DNA of 52,134 bases. Source: Variovorax sp. GTDB taxonomy: Bacteria > Pseudomonadota > Gammaproteobacteria > Burkholderiales > Burkholderiaceae_C. Below the pieces are notes generated by a model. It was not told where the DNA came from. It did no database searches and worked only from the letters and a program-made list of their open reading frames with translations. Shown here in pieces: positions 7,903 to 17,800 of the stretch. The stretch covers positions 1-52,134 of the forward strand of contig JAGIBP010000024.1 in the NCBI GenBank assembly GCA_017744285.1. Reading direction: 5' to 3'. Each line of letters opens with the position of its first letter. The stretch's first letter is position 1. A program made the translations under genes and the position numbers.

Positions 7903-10077
7903 TCAGCGCTTCGCCCCGGCCACGATGCCGGCACCGCGCACTTCGAGCTGCACCTGGTCCGCCACCTGGCCCCGCGCATCGACGAGTTCGACGACGTGCC
8001 GCCCCGGCCAGGGCAGCCACAGCGCGCTGCTGCCGCGTGCGAGGGGCTTGCCATCGACGCGCCATTGCACGGCGCGCCCTGCCGTCTCGAAGCGCACGCG
8101 CTGGCGCTCGGGCGGGATGTCCGGATCGAGCGCGATGATGGTGCCGTCCGCCGGCGACGTGATCCGTGGCGCCGAGCTGGCGTCGGTCGCTTGCGGGACG
8201 GGCGAGAACACCGCCTGCTCCGTGCCGGCGATGAACCATTCGCTGCGTGCGGCTTCGATCCCGTCGCCGAAGTGCACCGGCCTCGACACCACGCCGGCCG
8301 GCGGCGCGGGCGCGCGGCTGGGCACGCCGCGATGCAGGAACCCCATGAGCTCGGCCCAGACCGGCGCCGCGCCGCTGGTGCCGCTCACGTCCCACATCGG
8401 CGCGCCGCTCGCGTTGCCGACCCACACGCCGACCGTGTAGCGCTGCGACCAGCCCACCGCCCAGTTGTCGCGCATGTCCTTGCTGGTGCCGGTCTTCACT
8501 GCCGTCCAGAAGCGCGTGCCCAGCACGCTGTCGAGGCCGAAGGTGCGCGCGCGCGCGTTTGCGTCGCTCAGGATGTCGCCGACGATGAAGGCCGCGCGCG
8601 GGTCGATGGCGGCCGCATTGCTCTTCGGCCCGGAAGCGGATGGCGCCGGCAGGTAGCGCGTCGGCCCGTAGCGCCCGCCGTTCGCCAGCGTCCGGTACGC
8701 GTTGGCCAGGCCGAGCAGCGACACCTCCGCGCTGCCCAGCGCAAGGCTGTAGCCGTAGTAGTCGCCGCTCTGCGCAAGCGGCAGTCCCGCGGCACGCAGC
8801 TGGCGCGCGAAGGCCTCGGGCGACACCATGACCAGCGTGCGCACCGCCGGCACGTTGAGCGAAGCCGCGAGCGCGGTGCGCACCGACACCAGGCCCTTGA
8901 ACTGCCGGTCGTAGTTCTGCGGAATGTAGAGGCCGCTCGCGGTGCTGATCTGCGCCGACGAATCGTCCAGCAGCGAGGCGGCCGTCAGGCGCCGCTCGGC
9001 CATGGCTTCGGCATAGAGGAAGGGCTTGAGCGTGGAGCCGGGCTGCCGCAGCGCAAGCACGCCGTCGACCTCGGCGGACCGGCTCAGCGCGCCCGACGAG
9101 CCCAGCCAGGCGAGCACCTCGCCGCTGGCGTTGTCGAGCACCACCACCGCACCGTCCTCCACGTTGCGTCCGCGCAGTTCGCGCAGGTGGCGCTGCAGCG
9201 ATTCGAGCGCGAAGCGCTGAAGCGGCGCACGCAGCGTCGTGCGGATGTCGCCCTGTGCGCCCTCGCCATGCGCGGCGGCGACCGCGCGCCGCGCGAGGTG
9301 CGGTGCGATGCCCTCGGTGGCCTCGAAGCCGCGCCGCTGCAGCGCGGCGCCGGTGAACATGTCGATCGCGGCGCAGTCGGGCCGGCTCGCGGGTTCCATC
9401 GCGCGCATCAGCTCGCACGCGCGCTGGGCCACCAGCGCCGGCTTGGCGTTCGGCGCGCGCACCAGCGCGGCGGCCACGGCGGCTTCGCGCGCGTCGAGCC
9501 CGTGCGGCGCCTTGCCGAAGAGCGTTCGCGCGAGCGCGTCGATGCCGACGATCTCGCCGCGGAACGGCACGACGTTGAGGTAGGCCTCCAGGATCTGGTC
9601 CTTGCGCCATCCGCGCTCCAGCTGCTGGGCGCTGATCGTCTGCCCGAGCTTCTGGCCGAGGCTGCGGCCGCCGCCGCCGCGCCGCAGGTCGTCATCGAGC
9701 AGGCCCGCGAGCTGCATCGTGATGGTGGACGCGCCGCGCGTGCGCGTGTTCCACAGGTTGCCCCATGCGGCGGCCGAGACCGCGCGCCAGTCGACGCCGC
9801 TGTGTTCGTAGAAGCGCTTGTCTTCGCTCAGCACCATCGCCGTGCGCAGGGCCGGCGAGATGTCGGCGAGCGCGATCCACTGGCCGCGGCGAACGTCGGC
9901 ATCGGTGCGCACTCGCTGCAGCAGCAAGCCGTCGCGGTCCAGCACGCGCGTGTCGGAAGGATGGAAGTCGCGCCGCACCTGCTCGAAGCTCGCGAGCGCC
10001 CAGGCGGCTTGCGCCGGCAGCGCTGCGAGCGCGTACAGGAGCAGCAGCAAGGGGATGGACGGGCGACGCAGCGACAT
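7903..10077 (-). CDS. pbpC: Penicillin-binding protein 1C
   Basis: PbpC is a bifunctional class A-type murein synthase acting in the periplasm. The 724-residue protein starts with a signal anchor (residues 7-27). The glycosyltransferase domain shows EDKRFYEHSGVDW (85-97) with its catalytic Glu, GASTITMQLAGLL, and the RKDQILEAYLNVVPF motif. The transpeptidase domain has STLK (348-351) with the acyl-enzyme Ser, SLN (406-408) and KTGTSKDMRDNW. The C-terminal part from about residue 620 is the PbpC-specific beta domain (ITSPADGTIIALDPDIP). PbpC is commonly encoded beside a bacterial alpha-2-macroglobulin. Here that partner lies upstream on the same strand, with four small genes between. The start at 10077 has no clear Shine-Dalgarno. 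Confidence 0.95.
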   Translation of the reverse strand: MSLRRPSIPLLLLLYALAALPAQAAWALASFEQVRRDFHPSDTRVLDRDGLLLQRVRTDADVRRGQWIALADISPALRTAMVLSEDKRFYEHSGVDWRAVSAAAWGNLWNTRTRGASTITMQLAGLLDDDLRRGGGGRSLGQKLGQTISAQQLERGWRKDQILEAYLNVVPFRGEIVGIDALARTLFGKAPHGLDAREAAVAAALVRAPNAKPALVAQRACELMRAMEPASRPDCAAIDMFTGAALQRRGFEATEGIAPHLARRAVAAAHGEGAQGDIRTTLRAPLQRFALESLQRHLRELRGRNVEDGAVVVLDNASGEVLAWLGSSGALSRSAEVDGVLALRQPGSTLKPFLYAEAMAERRLTAASLLDDSSAQISTASGLYIPQNYDRQFKGLVSVRTALAASLNVPAVRTLVMVSPEAFARQLRAAGLPLAQSGDYYGYSLALGSAEVSLLGLANAYRTLANGGRYGPTRYLPAPSASGPKSNAAAIDPRAAFIVGDILSDANARARTFGLDSVLGTRFWTAVKTGTSKDMRDNWAVGWSQRYTVGVWVGNASGAPMWDVSGTSGAAPVWAELMGFLHRGVPSRAPAPPAGVVSRPVHFGDGIEAARSEWFIAGTEQAVFSPVPQATDASSAPRITSPADGTIIALDPDIPPERQRVRFETAGRAVQWRVDGKPLARGSSALWLPWPGRHVVELVDARGQVADQVQLEVRGAGIVAGAKR

Positions 10078-10147
10078 GGCAGAGGAGAGAAGGCCGCGGG
10101 TGCGGCCGTGCGCCGGCGGAACGCGGCGCGAATCCGGATCCAGGTGA

Positions 10148-10774
10148 TCAGGCCGGCCGGCGCGCCAGCAGGGCCCAGACCCCCGCCGCCGAGAGCAGCG
10201 AGCCGCCGGTCAGGTTGAAGCGCCGCTGCGCACGCGGCGAAGCCAGCAGCCGGCGCGCCGATGCGGCGAACGCGGCATAGAGCGTGGCGTTGAGCGTTGC
10301 CATGGCCACGAAGGTGATCGCCAGCAGCCAGAGCTGGTGCGGCACGTTCGCACGCGGGTTGATGAACTGCGGCAGGAACGCGACGAAGAACACGATGCCC
10401 TTCGGGTTGAGCGCCGTCACCAGCCAGGTGTTCGCGAACAGCCGCCAGCGCGACTGCGGCGCGGCCGGCGCCGCCAGCACGGCCGGCGCGATGCCCGCGC
10501 GCAGCAGCTTCACGCCGAGATACAGCAGGTAGAGGCCGCCGACCCACTTGATCACCATGAACCAGAACGCCGAGGCCGCGAGCAGCGCGCCCAGGCCGAG
10601 CAGCGAAAGCACCAGCGCGGTCGAGTCGCCCAGCGCGACCGCCGCCACCAGCGGCACGTTGGCGCGCCGGCCGTGCGCGACCGAGTAGCTGATGACGGTG
10701 AGGATGGTCGGTCCGGGAATGACCAGCAGGACGGCGGATGCGGCGACGAAGGCGAGCCAGAGTTGGAGGGACAT
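10148..10774 (-). CDS. LysE/RhtB family amino-acid exporter
   Basis: The 208-residue inner-membrane protein has about six hydrophobic helices and the LysE/RhtB pattern: VIPGPTILTVISYSVAHGRR near the N-terminus, then GLGALLAASAFWFMVIKWVGGLYLLYLGVKLLR, then a central NTWLVTALNPKGIVFFVAFLPQFI. Relatives export basic or neutral amino acids such as homoserine and threonine. The substrate cannot be read from the sequence. It lies 70 bases before pbpC and 52 bases behind the small membrane gene on the same strand. It has no regulator beside it. Confidence 0.9.
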   Translation of the reverse strand: MSLQLWLAFVAASAVLLVIPGPTILTVISYSVAHGRRANVPLVAAVALGDSTALVLSLLGLGALLAASAFWFMVIKWVGGLYLLYLGVKLLRAGIAPAVLAAPAAPQSRWRLFANTWLVTALNPKGIVFFVAFLPQFINPRANVPHQLWLLAITFVAMATLNATLYAAFAASARRLLASPRAQRRFNLTGGSLLSAAGVWALLARRPA

Positions 10775-10826
10775 GTGCAGAACTGCAGTGAGGAGGAACG
10801 GGGGGAATGCGGGCCGGACGAGCGCG

Positions 10827-11099
10827 TCAGAAGAGCTTCCACTTCAGGACGACGAAGGCGGCGCCCGCGAGCGGCAGCAGGTAGATGAGCAGGAAGATCG
10901 GCAGCTCCTCGCCGAACGAGTAGCCGGCCTTGGCGATGCCCATCCACATGTTGACGGCCGCGATGACGAACCAGAGGGCGGCGAAGGCGATGACGGCCAC
11001 GCGCATGCCGTCGCCGAAGCTGCCCGCCATCGATTTGCCCAGCCCCAGGCACACGGCGAGCAGCACGAAGCCGCCGAGGATGAAAAGCAGCGTGCGCAT
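10827..11099 (-). CDS. Small membrane protein, unknown function
   Basis: A 90-residue protein with three hydrophobic stretches: an N-terminal helix (MRTLLFILGGFVLLAVCLGLG), a middle helix (VAVIAFAALWFVIAAVNMWMG) and a C-terminal helix (ELPIFLLIYLLPLAGAAFVVL). A short loop carries KAGYSFGEE. I do not recognise a named family. Only one base separates it from the thioesterase stop, so the two are very likely co-transcribed and translationally coupled. Confidence 0.72.
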   Translation of the reverse strand: MRTLLFILGGFVLLAVCLGLGKSMAGSFGDGMRVAVIAFAALWFVIAAVNMWMGIAKAGYSFGEELPIFLLIYLLPLAGAAFVVLKWKLF

Positions 11100-11100
11100 C

Positions 11101-11511
11101 TCAGCCCTCCAGAACGAGTTGCGTCTGCGTCACCACCGCGCAGAGCTTGCCTTCCTCGGACCGGATGGTGGTCTGCCAGACCATCGTGGTGCGTCCCCGA
11201 TGCAGCGCGACCGATTCACCCGTCACCGTGGTGTGCACCTTCGCGCCGCCGATGAACTTGGTGCTCGAATCGGTGGTGGTGGTGCGCTGGCCCTTCGGCA
11301 GGTTGAGCACGGTGCCGACCGCGCCCAGCGTGTCGGCGAAGGCCATGTAGGCGCCCCCGTGCATGATGCCGCCCGCCGTGCACAGATCGGGCCGCACCGC
11401 GAGATTCGCGACGATGCGCTCCGGCGCCAGCGAGACGAGGCGCACCCCCATCAGGCCGGGGAAAAGCGGATCGAGCAACTGCTGGACCTGTTCGATGGAC
11501 GGCATGGACAT
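11101..11511 (-). CDS. PaaI-type hotdog thioesterase
   Basis: The 136-residue hotdog-fold protein belongs to the PaaI/YbdB acyl-CoA thioesterase group. The segment GGIMHGGAYMAFADTLGAVGTVLNLP holds the HGG and the acidic residue usual for catalysis, and TTTDSSTKFIGGAK is the dimer strand. It should hydrolyse an acyl- or aryl-CoA in the cytoplasm; the substrate is not visible. AAGGAG lies before two possible starts, ATG at 11511 and ATG at 11505. I use the longer one, but 11505 has more usual spacing. It lies between DUF2277 (31 bases away) and the small membrane gene. Confidence 0.87.
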   Translation of the reverse strand: MSMPSIEQVQQLLDPLFPGLMGVRLVSLAPERIVANLAVRPDLCTAGGIMHGGAYMAFADTLGAVGTVLNLPKGQRTTTTDSSTKFIGGAKVHTTVTGESVALHRGRTTMVWQTTIRSEEGKLCAVVTQTQLVLEG

Positions 11512-11542
11512 GGGGCTCCTTCGCGATGAACCGATCGATGTT

Positions 11543-11818
11543 TCAGTGGCCGTGGCCGAAGCGCACGGCCGCGCGTTCGCGGGCCCGGGCAGCCTCGATC
11601 TCGCGATCGCGCGGATCGGCGGTGGTCACCAGCGATCCGATCAGCGCCCGGGCAGCGGCCGTGACGTCTTCCACCGCGCGCTCGAAGGCCGCTTCGTTGG
11701 CCTTCGACGGATGATTGAACCCGCTGAGCTTGCGCACGAACTGCAGCGCCGCCGCGCGCATCTCCGCCTCGGTGGCCGGCGGCTCGAAGTTGAAGAGGGT
11801 CTTGATGCTTCTGCACAT
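11543..11818 (-). CDS. DUF2277 family protein
   Basis: The 91-residue protein starts MCRSIKTLFNFEPPATEAE, the signature of the DUF2277 family of small cytoplasmic proteins. The middle holds QFVRKLSGFNHPSKANEAAFERAVEDV, and the end is His-rich (FGHGH). The function of the family is unknown. The conserved Cys2 and its small size have suggested a nucleic-acid or metal role, but nothing here proves it. It is placed 77 bases after the alpha-2-macroglobulin gene and before the thioesterase, all on the minus strand. Confidence 0.86.
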   Translation of the reverse strand: MCRSIKTLFNFEPPATEAEMRAAALQFVRKLSGFNHPSKANEAAFERAVEDVTAAARALIGSLVTTADPRDREIEAARARERAAVRFGHGH

Positions 11819-11895
11819 GGGTGGGGTCCCGCGGTGGCGATCAGGTCTTGCATCATGCCTCGTCGCCCGCGCGAGGGGAACCACCCGCGCGCGCG

Positions 11896-14800
11896 TCACT
11901 TCGGCGCCTCCACCCGGATGCGCGCGTTGGGCGTCTCGCCGAACATCTCCGGTGCATAGAGCGCCTCGGCGCGGCTCGGCGGCAGCGCGAAGTCGCCCAC
12001 GTTGTTGAGGCGCAGCGTGTATTCGATGCGCGTGAGGCCCTTGGGCAGGTACTCGTAGTAGCTGCGGAAGGCTTCGAAGCTGCGTTCCTCGAAGGCCGGC
12101 CAGGCGCTGCCGGCGCGCTTCTCGCCCTGCGTGGCGATCTGCGAATCGCGGCCGAGCCCGCTGCCGAGGATGGTGGCGCCGGCCGGGATCGGATCGGTGA
12201 TCGCGACCCAGGTCATGTCCGCGCTCGCGTTCACCTCGAGGCTCACGCGCAGCACGTCGCCGCGCGTGTAGAGGCCCGGCACCGCCTGCTCGACCGGCGT
12301 GATGCTGCGCTTGAGCGCGTAGCCCGCCGCGAACGGCGCCTTGAGCGGCACCGCGGCCACCGACTGCAGCGTGAGCCACGGCTTGCCGCTGCCGGCCTGC
12401 GTGACGAGCAGGGTGTCGTGCGCGGCCGGCGACGCGGGCCACGGCATGAACATGCTGTTGTCGCGCAGTTGGCCCGGCGAGGCCGGCGCGCCGAAGGCGG
12501 TCGTCTGGTTCGGCGCGCCGCCCGCGTCGCCCGCTTGCACGCGTTCGACCCGGCTCCAGTCCACCTGCGCCTTCGCGGCGCCGAGGCTGGCCGTGGTGAG
12601 GCCGGTGACCGGCGTGCTCTCGAACTTCTTCGAGAACTTCTCCAGCGCCAGCCCGCCCCAGAGGTTCGCGGTGGTCGTGAGCCAGGCGCCGCGCTGCTGG
12701 CGGCCGATGAAGCCGTTCGCGAGCCGCGCAATGTCGTCCTTCCACGCCGGGTCATCCATCACCGTGAGCAGCAGGCGCGCGGCGTTAACGTCGCCGCCCG
12801 CCATCAGCCACCACCAGTGGTCCTCCTGCTCGGTGCTGAAGCCGACGCGCGTGCCCTGGTAGTTCAGGCGCGCCTTCAGCACGTTCATCGCTTCGTCGAG
12901 GCGCTGCGGGCGCTGCGGCACGTCCTGCACGCGCCGGAGGATGTTGATCCAGTCGATCACGGCGCTCGTCGGCCATTGGTTGGGCGCGATGGTGATGCTG
13001 CCCGTCATGCGGCCCTGTGCGCGGCCGTAGCGCGAGAGCGCTTCGAGCGCGGCGAGCTTGCGCACGTCGAGGTCCTTGCGCGGGCTCCAGAACTCGCGCT
13101 GGATGCGGCCTTCGACGAAGGCGATCAACCCCTGTTCCATCGGCGCGCGTGCCGCGTCGGGCAGCGCGAAGGCGGGGTCGAGCGCGGCGGCCTCGTTCGT
13201 GGCCGCGAGCAGGTAGGCGGTGAGGATGTCGCTGCCGCGGCTGGCCTCGCCGTCGCGAGGCGGGAAGTAGTTCGCGAGGCCGTCGCCGTCGAGATAGGCC
13301 GGCAGTTGCGCGACCACCGCCTGCCAGGCCTTGCCGTCGCGCAGGCCGACGGCCTTGCTCACCTTCTGCTCGAGGCAGATGTAGGGGTAGGCCGCGAACC
13401 AGTCGCGCACGCCGGTCAGGCCTTCGGCCAGCTTCGGTTGCAGCGCGAGGCGCACGCCGCCGCGGCCCGGCAGCGCGCCGGCGGGCGCGGCGACGTCGAG
13501 GGTGAAGGGCCCGTCGACCTGTGCCAGCGTGGCCTGCTGCACCGTGAGCGGCACCGCGGGCACGATGCGCTGGCGCACCTTGAGGGCATCGCGCGCACCG
13601 CTCACCGTGTCGCGCGCCTCGATCTCCCACAGGATCGCCTCGGCGCGCAGCTGCGCGAGCTGCGCGGGCGCGGTCACGGTCCACGCGATCTCGCGCGCCT
13701 CGCCGGCCGGGATCTCGACCGTTTGCGGCGCGAGCGTCAGCAGCGTGGCGCGCGGCGCGGCCTCGACCTTCATGTCTTTCTGCGTGGTGTTGCGCAGGGT
13801 GATCTGGGCGCGGAACTCGTCGTCCTCGCGCACCAGCGGCGGCAGGCCGCTGATGATCTGCAGGTCCTGCGTGGCGGCGATCGTTGTCTGTCCGGTGCCG
13901 AAGAGGCCCAGACCCGAGTCGGCGATCGCGACGATGCGGAAGGTCGTGAGCGCATCGTTGAGCGGCACCGTCACCGTGGCCTGGCCATTGGCATCGAGCA
14001 CGATGTCGGGCTTCCACAGCAGCAGGGTGTCGAGCAGCTCGCGCGTGGGGCTCTTGCCGCCGCCGCCGCCGGCCGGCACCGCCTTGCGACCGTAGTGGCG
14101 GCGGCCGACGATCTCCATCTGCGCGGTCGAGGTGCCGACGCCCCAGCTGCGCCGCTGCAGCATGGCGTCGAGCAGGTTCCAGCTGTCGTTCGGCATCAGC
14201 TCCAGCAGCGCCTGGTCGACCGCGGCCAGCGCGACCTCGGCGCCCGCGGCGGGCTTGCCGTCGGGCAGCTTGCCGGTGATGGTGATCCGCGCCTGCCCGC
14301 GCACCGGGTAGCTGGGTTGGTCGCTCGCGACCTTCACGTCGATCTGGTGCGCCTGCGTGCCCACACGGATCTCGGCCAGCCCGAGCCGGAAGGCAGGCTT
14401 GCTCAGGTCCACCAGCGCGGTGGGCGCGACGTATTCCTTGCCCTCGTACCAGAACGCGGTCCACCATTCGCGCGGCGCGCGGAAGCCCCAGGTGAAGAAG
14501 CTGTACCACGGCACCTCGCGCAGGCGGCCTCGCAGCGCGAGCACGCTCACGTAGACGTTCGGCCCCCAGTCGGGCTTGATCTGCAGGCTCACCGTCGGGT
14601 CCTGCCCGTTGAGCTTGACCACGTGCGTCTCGACGATGCCCTCGCGCTCCACCGACAGCAGCGCGGTCGCGAAGCGGAAGGGGCTGCGCACCTGGAACTT
14701 CGCGACCTCGCCCGGCTGGTAGCTCTTCTTCTCGGGCAGCAGGTCGATGCGGTCGTGGTCCTCGCCGCCGAACCAGAGCTCGCCCTGCCGCGTGACCCAG

Positions 14801-17800
14801 ACCGTGCCGGCGGCCCGGCTCTCGCGGCCGTCCTTGTCGCTCGCGACGGCGATCAGCTCGATCTCGCCGGGCTCCTTGAGCTCGGCCTCGCACAAGAGCA
14901 GCCCCCGCGCGTCGCTCGTGCCGCTGCAGACGGTGCCGATCTCGCGCGTCTCCGTGCGGTGGTCGTAGGTGTAGAAGCCGCCCACCATGCGCTTGCGGCT
15001 GGTGGTGGTGATGCGGGCGATGGCGCGGACATTGAGCGTCGTGCCCTCGCGCGGCTTGCCCGCGAGGTCGAGCGCGAGCGCCTGGAAGCGCAGCTTCCGG
15101 CCGGTCGAGACCCAGCCCTCGGTCTTGATGCCGGCCACCACGCCGGCGGGCCACAGGGTGTGCGTGCCGCGCAGCGTCTGGATCTCGCCGTTGGGGTCGG
15201 CGTAGCTGGCCTCGATCAGCAGCTCGCGCGGCGAGAACCTGGATGGAGGGATCTTGTCGATCGTGAGCCGGCCCGCGCCGTTGCGGTCGAGCGCCAGCGG
15301 CAGCTTGTCGGCGACCACGCGCGCATCGTCGTGGGCCGATTCGCTCTCCTCGGCGTTGCTCGCGGCCTCGCGGTCCTGGCGCGGCGGCGCGAAGCTGAAG
15401 GCCTCGAAGTCGGGGAACGACAGGGACTTGTCGCGTACCAGGGCCGACACCCGCACCGGCAGGCCGCCCGCGCCGCCGCCGGCCACGTAGTTGATCTGGA
15501 GGTCGAGCGGCACCGAGGTCGCCGCGATCAGCGGGTTCCTGCCGCTTGGCGCGATGCGGCCCTCGAACACCGGCAGGCGGAATTCCTCGACGCGGAACTG
15601 GCCGGTGAAGTCGCTGCGCGCGCCCTCGCCCGAGCCGCCGCGCAACTCGACCTGGTAGAGCCCGAGCTTGGCGGCTGGCGCAATCTCGAAGGTGCTGTCG
15701 GCGCTCTTCCCGCCGGTGGCGGTCCCGTGCCACTGGAGCGGCTGCGTGAACTGCTGGCCGCTGCCGACGTGCGTGACGACCAGCGTCCCGGGCACGCTCG
15801 CGGGCAGGCCGAAGCCGTTCTGGGTCTGCGTGCGGATCAGGTGCTTCATCGACACCGTCTCGCCCGCGCGCAGCAGCGTGCGGTCGAAGACGGTGTGGGC
15901 CACGCGGTCGGGCTCGGCCGCGTCGCTCGTGGGCACGTTGAAGCGCCACGGCTCGATGCCGCGCTGCCAGTCGGTCCAGGTGAAGGCGAGGTCTTCCACG
16001 CCTTGCGCGTCCTTGGCGCGCGCGCTGACGAAGTAGGCCGGTGCCAGCCCATAGGCATCTTTGCAGCCCGGTGCATCGGGCGAGATGCCCGAGAAGCGCA
16101 CGAGCCCGTTCGCGTCGGTCATGCCTGAGGCCACTTCCTTGCCGTCGCAGCCCGAGACCCGCACGCTGGCGTGGGGAACCACTTGGCCCTTGTCGAGCGT
16201 GGTGACCCACGCCAGCGCATTCTCGCGGCCCAGCTTGAAATGCACCGCGAGATTGGTCGCGAGCGCGGTCGTGCGCACGTACATCGTGCGGCCGCCGCCG
16301 TGGCGTTCGTCCAGAAGCGCGTCGCCGAGCTTCTGCGACGCGATCTCGAGCACGTGGAAGCCCGGCGCGAGAGGGATGCCGATCACCTCGAAGGGGCGCG
16401 GGTCCGCGCCTTCCGTCTTGGGCATCTCAAGCGTCTTCACGCCGGTCTGGCCGGCGAGCAGGGACAGCATGCGCGTCTCGACGCGGTCGCGATCATGCTC
16501 GTCAATCACTTTTGGAAGCGGCCCCTTCACGTCGCGCGCAGCGGTCTTGCGAGCGACCACCGAGTAGCCGTCGTCGTAGAAGCGCACCTTGCGAGACCAC
16601 GCGATGATCTCGGCATCGGTGGTCGGATTGAGATCGCTCACCCGTCCCGGCGTGAGCGCCTGCACCTGCAGCGCGGGCTCGACGCGGCGCACCGTGACCG
16701 GCATCAGCGCCACGCCGCCGGGCTCGGCGAGCCGCTCGATCACGCCGAAGGGCGAAGCCGCGAACTTGGCCAGCGGCGGCATCGCGCCGGTGGCGACCTT
16801 CATCGGGAAGCTGTCGGGCGCGTTCAGCGGGCGGCCGGAGACGTCCTCGAACTTCGGCGGCAGTTCGATGGTGAAGGGGGTCTGTTCGGGCAGGGGCGGG
16901 GTGAACTTCACCGCGTCGACCACGTCGTCGCCGGGCGCGTTGTCGTCGAACTTCGGCTTGAATTCCTTGCCGCCGCCCCGCAGCGTGATCTGCGCGGCCA
17001 GCGCGCGCGACACGGAGGCGTTGAAGCGCAGTTCCATCGGCCGCAGCGGCAGGCACGCGGACTGCGCGTTCTCGCGTTCGCAGCTGAACGACGCCGAGAA
17101 GGGTTCGCGCACTTCGAACGAGAGGCGCCGCTCGATGGTGTTGGCCACGCCGGAGGGCGTCGCCACGCCTTTGCCGTAGACCAGCTGCACCCGGCCGCCC
17201 GGCGGCAGCGTGCGATTGCATTGCAGCGTGACGAAGCGTCCGGGCTCCTTGGCGGCCTCGCGGTCGCGGCGCCAGGCCTTCAGCAGCGCGGCCCGCTGCT
17301 CGCCTTCGACGAGCCGCACGGGGATGCGCTCGCCGATGCCATCCGCCGCGCACCAGACGTTGTCCTTCACGCTCTGCGGCGTGGCCGCGCCATTGAGTTC
17401 GAGCATGAACAGCTGCTGTTCGTCGATCTTCCCGTAGCCGGGCAGCCAGTTGCGGATGAAGGGCCCGCCGGTGTTGAACTGCCAGCGCTCGGGCCCCGTG
17501 AGCGGCGATCCCGCGGGGGACTGGAAGCCCGCCACGCGCGCCACGGTGCAGCGCACGCCGGGCGGCAGGTCGCGCTCGAAGTCGAACACCCAGCGCCGAT
17601 CGGATGTCCAGCGGCCGGTGCCGCGGGCGGCCTGCGCGTCGCTGCAGCTCACGGTCAGCGGCGCGGCCGAGCGCGCGTCGCCGAAGCGCGTCGCGGCCTC
17701 GTCGAAGCTGGCGACCACCTGCCGCACCTGCGCGACCTCTCCCTGCGGCGTGAGGCTGCCGATCTGGAGCGCATGCGCCGGCCAGGCGGCGGCCAGGAGA

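Noticed and set aside
11821..16128. A 1435-codon plus-strand open frame opposite the macroglobulin gene
   Set aside because: It mirrors the codon bias of the real gene, has no ribosome site and reads as Arg/Leu/Ala-rich low-complexity protein.
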